Below are positions 55,243 through 64,000 of a DNA stretch of 64,000 bases, piece by piece (within the stretch, counting starts at the first letter, position 1; every line of letters begins with the position of its first letter). The notes beneath the pieces are model-generated. The model was not told where the DNA came from, searched no databases, and saw nothing but the letters and a program-made list of their open reading frames with translations. The stretch is taken from the NCBI RefSeq assembly GCF_007018905.1, contig NZ_CP041402.1, positions 5,568,001-5,632,000 of the forward strand. Reading direction: 5' to 3'. The translations under genes were made by a program, and so were the position numbers. The stretch comes from Tardiphaga sp. vice304 (lineage in GTDB: Bacteria; Pseudomonadota; Alphaproteobacteria; Rhizobiales; Xanthobacteraceae).

Positions 55243-57204
55243 ATGCAGACACTCACGTCCATTTCAGCACGTATGGTCCTCGCAATCACGCTAGTGGCGG
55301 CTGGTGCCTGCGGCGTCGTTGCTGCCTTCAGCTCATGGCAACAACAGGCCATCGTCGATGTCGCGCTGAACCGGGAATCGCAGAACGACTACGCCAACTT
55401 GACCGCCGCGCTCAACGCTGACACACGGGCCGCGCTTGCCGTCGCGGACGCGCTGGCGTCGATGCCGCAGCTCAAGGATGTGGTGCGCGCCAGGGACCGG
55501 GCCGGCACGCTCGCATTACTCAAGGAAGCCATGCAGCGGATCACGCCGAGCGGCCTAGAACTGATCACCATCCAAATTCCGCCGGCTGTCGCCTTTGCGC
55601 GCGCCCACAATGTCACCGCCTTCGACGACGACTTGTCGGCGCGACGCAAGATGGTTGTGCAAGTGATGAATACCGGGAAGGCCGTCGGCGGCATCGAGGC
55701 CGGGCGCGATGTGCTAAACATTTTTGGCACCAGTCCGATGCGCGACGGCAATACTGTGGTCGGCACGGTCGATATTGGCGCGCCGTTCGGTAAGACATTC
55801 GTCGACAGCATGAAGAGCCGCTTCAAGTTGGACGTCGCGATCCATCAGCTCGACGGGCAGTCCACCAAGACGCTCGCCACAACGCTGACCGGTGCGACCG
55901 CTGACAGTTCCGCCATCCGCCGCGCCATGGGCGGTGAGACAGTGATCCAGTTCGGCGAAACCAACGGGCGTCCCTCGGCCACCACTTTCGGGGTCATCAG
56001 GAACTTCTCGGATCAGCCGGTTGCGGTGTTCGAGATCGTGCGCGATGTAACCGCCTACGCGGCGCTGACGCGCAGCGCGCTGACTTGGCTGGTCATCGCT
56101 TCTGTGTGCGTGCTGCTGCTGGCGGCGGGCATCGCGACCTTTGTCGGTCGCGGCATGGCGAAACCGATCCGCACGCTGGAAGCGGCGATGCGCGCCATAG
56201 CTGCCGGCAACCATGCGGTGGCGATTCCCGGCGCCGGCCGCAAGGACGAGATCGGCTCCATGGCCGGCGCCGTGGCAATCTTCAAGGAAGGCCTGATCGA
56301 GACGGATCAATTGCGCGCGGCGCAGGAGCAGCAGCGCGAACGCAGCCAGTTGGAGCGCCGCGATAGTATGAATGCGCTGGCGGCGAGGTTCGAGTCCGGT
56401 GTCGGCGGCGTGGTTGACGCCGTGGGATCCGCGGCCGGCGAACTCCGCAGCACCGCGCAGTCCATGGCCGCCACCGCCTCCGACGCCACCCGCCAGACTG
56501 CCGCAGTCGCCGCCGCTTCTGAAGTTGCCACCCAAGGCGCGCAGGCCGTCGCCGCCGCGATCGAGGAGCTTAATGCCTCGATCAGCGAGATCGCCCAGCA
56601 GGTCAATGAATCCGCCCGCGTTGCAGGCGACGCCGTTAACCAGGCCAACGCCACTAATGCCGAAGTCCAGAGCCTCGCCGCCGCCGCGCAAAAGATCGGT
56701 GATGTGGTAAACTTGATCAGCGAGATTGCTGCGCAGACCAATTTGCTGGCGCTCAACGCCACCATCGAGGCGGCGCGTGCTGGCGAAGCCGGCCGCGGCT
56801 TTGCGATAGTCGCGTCCGAAGTGAAAGCACTGGCGACGCAGACGTCCAAGGCGACCGACGAAATATCGGCGCAGGTCAGCGCGATCCAGAACGCCACGCG
56901 GCAGTCGGTGGGGTCGATCCAGGGCATTACCGCGACCATCGGCAAGGTCAGCGAGATCGCCAGTGCGATTGCTGCCGCGGTCGAAGAACAAGGCGCGGCT
57001 ACCCTGGAGATCGCCCGCAACGTCGCCGACGCCGCCCGCGGCACCGGCGAAGTTTCGGAAAACATCGTCGGGGTCAATGAAGCCGCTCGCGAAACCGGTG
57101 CCGCCGCTTCACGCGTCGTGGAATCCGCCGCGGACCTATCGCAGAGCGGCAAAGATTTGAAGACGCAGGTCGATGCATTTTTGCGGGAAGTAAGAGCGGC
57201 GTAG
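55243..57204 (+). CDS. Methyl-accepting chemotaxis protein
   Basis: 653 residues from the ATG at 55243, behind GAGGGG; an upstream GTG (55204) is less likely. A first helix (about 8-31), a dCache-like periplasmic domain (about 35-275), a second helix (about 285-307), a HAMP domain (about 308-362), and an MCP signalling domain with the hairpin tip [20 protein letters not shown] (about 500-519) and [14 protein letters not shown]. It senses a small ligand and signals to CheA. No che genes are adjacent. Confidence 0.95.
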   Translation: MQTLTSISARMVLAITLVAAGACGVVAAFSSWQQQAIVDVALNRESQNDYANLTAALNADTRAALAVADALASMPQLKDVVRARDRAGTLALLKEAMQRITPSGLELITIQIPPAVAFARAHNVTAFDDDLSARRKMVVQVMNTGKAVGGIEAGRDVLNIFGTSPMRDGNTVVGTVDIGAPFGKTFVDSMKSRFKLDVAIHQLDGQSTKTLATTLTGATADSSAIRRAMGGETVIQFGETNGRPSATTFGVIRNFSDQPVAVFEIVRDVTAYAALTRSALTWLVIASVCVLLLAAGIATFVGRGMAKPIRTLEAAMRAIAAGNHAVAIPGAGRKDEIGSMAGAVAIFKEGLIETDQLRAAQEQQRERSQLERRDSMNALAARFESGVGGVVDAVGSAAGELRSTAQSMAATASDATRQTAAVAAASEVATQGAQAVAAAIEELNASISEIAQQVNESARVAGDAVNQANATNAEVQSLAAAAQKIGDVVNLISEIAAQTNLLALNATIEAARAGEAGRGFAIVASEVKALATQTSKATDEISAQVSAIQNATRQSVGSIQGITATIGKVSEIASAIAAAVEEQGAATLEIARNVADAARGTGEVSENIVGVNEAARETGAAASRVVESAADLSQSGKDLKTQVDAFLREVRAA

Positions 57205-57639
57205 TACAAGGGCTAACACGATCTCAGCGTTAATCGCCCGGCCTACGCGCTTTCGCAAGATCAGCGAGCATCCTTTGAAGCCGCCGCCGAGCTCTCGTTC
57301 GCTTCCCGTTCATGTCGATCATTCCGATGCTCGCAAAACGGTGGACTGATCAAACAAGGGCAGACGGCTCTCGTCTGGCACTGAGATCCTGCTCGTGCTC
57401 GCCGGCCTAAATCCAAATTCTGATGCGATGCGCATCATGATTTCAGCCTGCCGATTTGCGATCGAGATCTAGGGCGATTGCATAGGGTAGCCGCTTTGAC
57501 GCGCGAGCGTTTCGAAGCAGCGGTCGCTTGTATCGTCTGACTCTGTGGTTACGCGGTCATCCCATGCTTTGACAGCATCTATACAGGCGGCACGTTATGA
57601 GCAGTAGAGACGGTCGACGGCAAAACAACGGGAGTGGCT

Positions 57640-58380
57640 TTTTGTATTAATTCCGCCGAACTTTTCGCTGGCATCAGACGCGTTGACGGATCGGGAGCAA
57701 GTGGGCTTTTAGTTGTTAAAAACCGACTTTTTGCGTGTGGACCACCCTAACCGGTCCGATGCCACTAACCTTCAGAGTTTTGACCACCCCCCCTCTCGGG
57801 CTGGAGTGAATGCAGCCTCGAAGGCCAAGGGCTTCCGCTCCCATAAGAAAAACCTGTCAAACGTTTTTACCGGTTTCTACGGCTGCTCCCGTCAGCGTCG
57901 CCAGGTGAGGTCTCGCGCCTTGCCGCGTCACGCACGGATGGCTTGGCGCCATGATCACCGGCGTGCTCGCTGATGGGCTTTCTGGATTGAGGTCAGACTT
58001 TTTCTGGATGAAACACCCTAACCGGTCCGATGCCCCTGCCCTCTAGAGTTTTGGCCACCCCCCCTCTCTGGCTGGAGTGGATGGAATATCGGAGGCTCGC
58101 GACTTCCGCCCCCATGTGAGCAACCTGTAAAACGTTTTTACCGGTTGCTACAGCTGCTTCCGTTAGCATCGATATTGGCGGTCTCGCGCCTTGCTGCTGA
58201 ACGCACGGATGGCTTTGTGCATTGTTTCCTTCCCATGCGAAGCACCCTAACCAGTCCAAAGCCCCTATTGGCACCATGATCACCGGTGTGCTCCCTGATG
58301 GGCTTTCTGGATTGAGGTCAGACTTTCTCTGGATAAAACACCCTAACCGGTCCGACTCCCCAACCATCCAGACTTTCGCC
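57640..58380. repeat. Dispersed composite repeat, cluster 6, with tandem ~300-base units
   Basis: Four cores: GGACCACCCTAACCGGTCCG (57739-57758), ACACCCTAACCGGTCCGATG (about 58013-58032), AGCACCCTAACCAGTCCAAA (58241-58260) and ACACCCTAACCGGTCCGACT (about 58338-58357). Two adjacent ~260-base blocks are related: each goes 'core, C-tract, GGCTGGAGTG..', 'AACGTTTTTACCGGTTxCTAC', 'GGTCTCGCGCCTTG', 'CACGGATGGCTT'. From the chemoreceptor stop (57204) to 57640 nothing else is seen. Confidence 0.8.
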
Positions 58381-58389
58381 TTATCCAGC

Positions 58390-58638
58390 TTATATCTTGG
58401 AAATCCCAGGTTTTGCGGCAAAGGCAGCGACGCGCTCAATCGAGGGATCTATGGTGCTCCACGCATTGATCAGTGGCTTTTCATAATCACGCATAACTCT
58501 CTCCGCGTAAAAAGGTGTGGGAGCCATCAGCGTGACTGTACCATCCGCGACGCCAGCGATCGTAAGCTTGGCGATCCAGCTTCTGAAGATATCATCGCCA
58601 AGCCACTTTCTTAAACTTGCAAGAACGACGTCAGGCAT
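58390..58638 (-). pseudogene. 3' part of an IS21-split HTH/DnaA_N gene
   Basis: 82 codons from an ATG at 58638: MPDVVLASLRKWLGDDIFRS, WIAKLTIAGVADGTVTLMAP, TPFYAERVMRDYEKPLINAW. This is a DnaA N-terminal-type domain (LGDDxFxSWxxxL...TLxAPTxFxxxWV...). It lies just left of the IS21 element. Joining across the insertion gives an open frame from the HTH gene at 61798 through LPLNSLDIPLGG; one more base in the adjacent G6 run (58642-58647) would bring PMPDVVLASL into that frame. So it is the tail of the interrupted gene. Confidence 0.7.
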
Positions 58639-58816
58639 CGGCCCCCCAAAGGGATATCAAGGGAATTCAAGGGAAGATGTAGCGCGTCAATCTGGATGGG
58701 AAGCGCGACAATCAGGATGGCAATTTAGCGGTCGCGGCGTGGGGATGATTGTCGCGGCCTGACGATAACGCAAGCGATAATCGCGTGCTGTAGAGTTGAT
58801 TGTCGTGGAGCGACAA

Positions 58817-61164
<2,348 letters not shown>

Positions 61165-61297
61165 TTACCAGCCGCCGTTACCGCCAATGAGGCCCCTTCG
61201 GGCCGACACGCCGCTGCTGGGGTGCCTCCGGTCGGGCTACGCCCTCCCTTCGTCACCCCAGCAGCGGCGCATTCTCATCCTGATTGTCGCGGGATTC

Positions 61298-61798
61298 TCA
61301 TCCTGATTGTCGCGCTACAGGAAGAATTGGTGCGAATGGCGGTTCGCCTTTATCGGGGTCTCCGTTCGCTTTTTTTACTGTGCAGGTTCGCCTTTTTCTA
61401 GCCAAAGGCGAATCCACGTTCGCCTTTGGGTTTTGAAAAAGCGAACTGGCATTCGCCCTATCAACCTCAATCACGTAGCCATGCGTGTAGCTGCCGCCTT
61501 CCTTTATTAGCACAGAGATATACTCAGACGCGGCCAGGCGTCCCGCGCTGAGCTGGACAGCCCGTCGCGTTACGTTCAAAGCTTCAGCAATTACTTGTTG
61601 CTTACGGCGAGCGATGCCAGTTTCGCGATCCGATGCGCTCGCGAGGTAATAGAAAAGGCGAAAGTCGAGGTGGGTCAAGCGCTCGTCAATGGCGGCTTCA
61701 TCAAGCATTGCGAGCTTCAAAGCGGTAAACGTCTTGAGTGCGCTCCGAGCTGCCGGAATTACCTCACCCATTGCAGCCATCGCGATCGGCGTCTTCAA
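61298..61798 (-). pseudogene. 5' part of the IS21-split HTH/DnaA_N gene (replication-type HTH protein)
   Basis: 166 codons, of which the last seven (VARQSG plus stop) come from the IS21 end. TTG 61798, ATG 61780 or ATG 61771 could start it. Residues about 40-115 form a winged helix: LTHLDFRLFYYLASASDRET, IARRKQQVIAEALNVTRRAV, QLSAGRLAASEYISVLIKEG, as in plasmid-type replication or regulatory HTH proteins. The IS inserted after PPFAPILP. The continuation with a DnaA_N-type domain is at 58390-58671. Overlaps the end of the gene at 61764. Confidence 0.75.
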
Positions 61799-62075
61799 GC
61801 GATGCGATTGACATTAAACTCAGTATGAATCGCGCTTGTGCTGCCGGACTGGTGGCGGCCCAAACAGCACGCAGTTCGCGTAATTCGTCCTTCTGAATGG
61901 AGGCACGGCGCATACCGTCTTTGATTCGCTGACGAACAGCCGGGTCGGCCATCCGAGCTTTTGTCGCCTCGCTCACTTTCGCTCGCTTTTCAGCATCATC
62001 CCAGCGAGCGAGATTGGCTGCACGGATCTTGGCGCGCGTCTCCGCGCTGTGCTTCCGCCTCCCAGACTCAGTCAT
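61764..62075 (-). CDS. Small basic protein with NUMOD3-like motif
   Basis: 103 residues. The first half, RKHSAETRAKIRAANLARWD, SEATKARMADPAVRQRIKDG, resembles the repeated NUMOD3-type DNA-binding motif (HSxETRxKI...) seen in homing-endonuclease-associated and phage proteins. The second half (LRELRAVWAATSPAAQARFI) is helical and of unknown function. The end overlaps the start of the split HTH gene. Probably a DNA-binding protein of the mobile element. Confidence 0.6.
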   Translation of the reverse strand: MTESGRRKHSAETRAKIRAANLARWDDAEKRAKVSEATKARMADPAVRQRIKDGMRRASIQKDELRELRAVWAATSPAAQARFILSLMSIASLEDADRDGCNG

Positions 62076-62148
62076 AGCGATGCTCGGGACAGCTCAACCC
62101 GTCGAAAGCGGGGCTCCGTGGGAGCGTCTTCAATCTCCGAGGTGCTGC

Positions 62149-62370
62149 TCATGGCCGGCGCCCGTCTGAGCCACCGCAAGTGTTGGCGCTGATCCAGGTG
62201 AGCAGATCCTGCCGCCGGTAGCGTACCGCCCGCCCCACCTGAACGAAGGCAGGACCGGCCAATCGTGTTCGCCATGATTGGAGGGTTCGAACTGAGAGGC
62301 TCAGAAGCTCAGCCGCGTCCTGCTCCTTGAGCAGCCTATCCAGGTCTTGTGGGGGTCGCTCTGTAGACAT
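62149..62370 (-). CDS. AlpA/excisionase-type helix-turn-helix protein
   Basis: 73 residues: LLKEQDAAELLSLSVRTLQS, WRTRLAGPAFVQVGRAVRYR, RQDLLTWISANT. This is the MerR-like excisionase fold used by AlpA and prophage/ICE excisionases. It lies in the same direction as the small NUMOD3-like and HTH genes, all probably one operon of a mobile element. Confidence 0.82.
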   Translation of the reverse strand: MSTERPPQDLDRLLKEQDAAELLSLSVRTLQSWRTRLAGPAFVQVGRAVRYRRQDLLTWISANTCGGSDGRRP

Positions 62371-62461
62371 GTCATCACCGCATCAAGTTCGATGCAGCAA
62401 GACTGACTAAGATGACGCACTGAAAAATAGCCTATGCGAATTCGCAGTGAAGCGAATCGAA

Positions 62462-63301
62462 TTAGTTCGCTTTAGGCTTAGGCCCTGGCCGGGTCCACAA
62501 TGCCCGCTCTTTATCGGGCAATTTGGCAAGTGCCTCATCCCGGCAGAGGCTAAACTGGCGCTTCCCGATCTTGCCCGGCCACTTTGTCTTCGCCATATCC
62601 CATAAAGCTGGATTGGACATTGGTAGACAATTTTTGTCAGATGTCATCGATATAAGCCAATCGAGGCATTCTCGGCGAGCTTTGCCCTTGGTTTCGGTCT
62701 GCCTTTGGGTCTTAGAGTAGCGATTGTCATCCGTGGGCAAGGATGCCAATGGCGTCGAGAAATCCCGCCGATCTGCCGTTTCAAGCCAGACTCCACTCCA
62801 AATATTTACGGGCCGATTGTTCAGCATCTCACAAATGTTGCTGTTCTGAACATCTAGGACCAGATCTTTCCGTCGCCACTGAGCGGCGCTGACATTTACC
62901 TCAGCTCCTGTTGTAGCGAATGTTCCAATTGCGACGAGTTCCCCACACGACAAGCCGCTGACAAGCTGGTCGATGCGCTCGACAATCGACTTTGCCGCTA
63001 CTCTCTCCAGCTCCGTTGGCTGAGGCAGTGGCTCGCCCAAAACGAAGAGTAAGCGGTGCACGAAGACTGCCGCGAGCTCGTTCTCACTTCTGTGCAAAGG
63101 CCACAAAAAGTTCACGGTTGGGCCGGGCGCCTGCCCTTCGCGGAAAATGGAAGAATATTGCGGCCGCGCCTCCAATAGCCGCGCGCTCACCTCGGCGATC
63201 GACTCATCTTGCAGGACATACCGCAGAAATGCGTCGCGCAGCATGAGGCCCCTCAGATTATCGAGCGCTTTTCCAGATGCTGAAACCACGTGCTCCATCA
63301 A
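62462..63301 (-). CDS. Hypothetical protein (279 residues) of the mobile element
   Basis: A soluble, charged protein without signal peptide or membrane helix. Contains DAFLRYVLQDESIAEVSARL, FVHRLLFVLGEPLPQPTELE, LVSGLSCGELVAIGTFATTG, and a basic, Lys/Pro-rich end (ALWTRPGPKPKAN). No family recognised. It is divergent from the 59-residue ORF at 63484 with a perfect palindrome between, and in line with the AlpA-type gene. The ATG at 63301 or 63298 could start it. Confidence 0.65.
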   Translation of the reverse strand: MMEHVVSASGKALDNLRGLMLRDAFLRYVLQDESIAEVSARLLEARPQYSSIFREGQAPGPTVNFLWPLHRSENELAAVFVHRLLFVLGEPLPQPTELERVAAKSIVERIDQLVSGLSCGELVAIGTFATTGAEVNVSAAQWRRKDLVLDVQNSNICEMLNNRPVNIWSGVWLETADRRDFSTPLASLPTDDNRYSKTQRQTETKGKARRECLDWLISMTSDKNCLPMSNPALWDMAKTKWPGKIGKRQFSLCRDEALAKLPDKERALWTRPGPKPKAN

Positions 63302-63430
63302 GTACTCCCCGTGCGCGAATCACTGATCGGCAGATCAAAGATTAAGCCATCGGTGACGTCGCGTTGCGCTGATCCGCTGTTTATACATCTCGCAACTACG
63401 CTCAGGTCCCATGCGCTGCGCCGCTCTACC

Positions 63431-63444
63431 GTTTCATATGAAAC
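63431..63444. promoter_or_regulatory. Perfect 14-bp palindrome in a divergent promoter region
   Basis: GTTTCATATGAAAC lies between two divergent genes (starts at 63301 minus and 63484 plus). A perfect A/T-rich palindrome in such a place is a likely repressor operator, possibly for the AlpA-type or HTH protein of the same element. No binder is proven. Confidence 0.5.
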
Positions 63445-63483
63445 TGTTGGACCGATGCGTGCCTGTACGCCGATCAACGTTGT

Positions 63484-63663
63484 ATGACGACAGATCGCCA
63501 CGACGGACTGACCGAAATCGCCGCCCTTTTAGCGGCAGCTCTTTTGCGTCTTCAGGACCGGAAGTCCAGTCGGATTTCAGCCGAAAATCGAGATAATCCG
63601 CTCGACTTCGAGCCCGGATCGCTCGGTCATGTCCATCGCAAATGCGAGGATATCGGCACGTGA
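63484..63663 (+). CDS. Small conserved-type protein coupled to DUF2924 gene
   Basis: 59 residues from the ATG at 63484: TTDRHDGLTEIAALLAAALL, RLQDRKSSRISAENRDNPLD, FEPGSLGHVHRKCEDIGT. Its TGA overlaps the GTG of the DUF2924 gene (GTGA, 63660-63663), the classical coupling arrangement. I recall small ORFs of this type in front of DUF2924 genes in phage-like regions of Bradyrhizobium relatives. Function unknown. Confidence 0.65.
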   Translation: MTTDRHDGLTEIAALLAAALLRLQDRKSSRISAENRDNPLDFEPGSLGHVHRKCEDIGT

Positions 63664-64000
63664 ATGACACCGTTTTGAGCCAATTGGCGGCCCTAAAGGG
63701 CGCATCCGCCGCGGATTTGAGGGCCAAATGGCGGGAGCTGTTTGACAGCGAACCACCCCAGTATAACCGGCTTTTCCTGGAGAGCCGGCTGGCCTATCGG
63801 ATCCAGGAGCTGGCCTACGGCGGCCTGGCCCGCGAGACGGTCGACCGCCTCCGCGCCATGGCCAGGCAATACGACGCCAAGAGCGTCGCCGAGCGGAAAG
63901 CCCGCCCGGTAAATCGGCCGATCGCCGGCACGCAGTTGATCCGGGAGTGGCAGGGCATTTCGCACTGCGTGACGGTCCGGACCGACGACTTCGAATATCT
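63660..64000 (+). CDS. DUF2924-domain protein, C-terminus cut off by window edge
   Basis: A GTG start with GAGGA nine bases upstream. 113 residues are visible: NDTVLSQLAALKGASAADLR, KWRELFDSEPPQYNRLFLES, RLAYRIQELAYGGLARETVD, then a basic region and GTQLIREWQGISHCVTVRTD. This is the DUF2924 family, found in phage and integrative elements usually ahead of a recombinase gene, which may lie just outside the window. Confidence 0.9.
   Translation, partial: MNDTVLSQLAALKGASAADLRAKWRELFDSEPPQYNRLFLESRLAYRIQELAYGGLARETVDRLRAMARQYDAKSVAERKARPVNRPIAGTQLIREWQGISHCVTVRTDDFEY

Noticed and set aside
55714..56991. 425-codon minus-strand frame opposite the chemoreceptor
   Set aside because: Shadow of the MCP gene; Gly/Arg/His-rich translation without motifs.
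22834..58357. CCCTAACC repeats as a CRISPR array or telomere-like sequence
   Set aside because: Copies are irregularly spaced over 35 kb without uniform spacers, and the motif is never in perfect tandem.

Overview
The window is GC-rich chromosomal DNA of an alphaproteobacterium, most likely a member of the Bradyrhizobium/Rhodopseudomonas/Afipia group (Nitrobacteraceae). The indications are the gene families present (two DUF1236 secreted proteins, OpgG/OpgH with a twin-arginine-type leader, Bug-type tricarboxylate binding proteins, EcfG-like GGAAC-N16/17-CGTT promoters) and the codon usage. No rRNA, tRNA or CRISPR array was seen.

Layout. 1-7.3 kb: an exopolysaccharide locus (partial flippase, Wzy-like polymerase, Wzz/BY-kinase-like protein, secreted GH5 glycanase, WecG/TagA/CpsF glycosyltransferase). 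7.5-9.5 kb: a HerA-type ATPase followed directly by a Gre-type factor. 9.5-16.1 kb: LysR regulator divergent from a tartrate/D-malate dehydrogenase and a Bug binding protein, then an IlvD/Edd dehydratase and RsgA. 16.2-22.5 kb: a truncated Fic gene, then a catabolic cluster (FAD monooxygenase, Bug gene broken by one amber codon, enamidase-like amidohydrolase, AA_synth protein; divergent EthD-like protein and GntR regulator) with a promoter/operator between the two arms.

22.5-32.8 kb: repeats, a GGDEF-EAL protein, a complete IS256-family element and opgGH for osmoregulated periplasmic glucans. 33-43.6 kb: an envelope/stress region of small secreted proteins, several behind EcfG-like promoters, with an IS5-family element, a NarX/NarL-type two-component pair and an AI-2E-family membrane protein. 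43.9-57.2 kb: signalling genes (broken sensor kinase, sugar-binding protein translationally coupled to a CHASE3 kinase, broken EAL gene, MFS exporter with a His-rich tail, diguanylate cyclase, chemoreceptor) separated by copies of a dispersed non-coding repeat. 58.4-64 kb: the edge of a mobile or plasmid-like element: a HTH/DnaA_N replication-type gene split by an IS21-family insertion, small DNA-binding proteins, an unknown 279-residue protein, and a 59-residue ORF coupled to a DUF2924 protein that runs off the right edge.

Two themes stand out. First, a composite repeat with core GGACCACCCTAACCGGTCCG and a C-tract occurs in five clusters (22.6-23.1, 45.7-46.2, 52.2-52.4, 54.8-55.1, 57.6-58.4 kb). 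Second, pseudogenes are frequent from 16 kb onward; many carry one or two in-frame stops in otherwise readable frames, so the accessory part of this locus is decaying. The best-supported event is the IS21 insertion with exact 6-bp target duplications.
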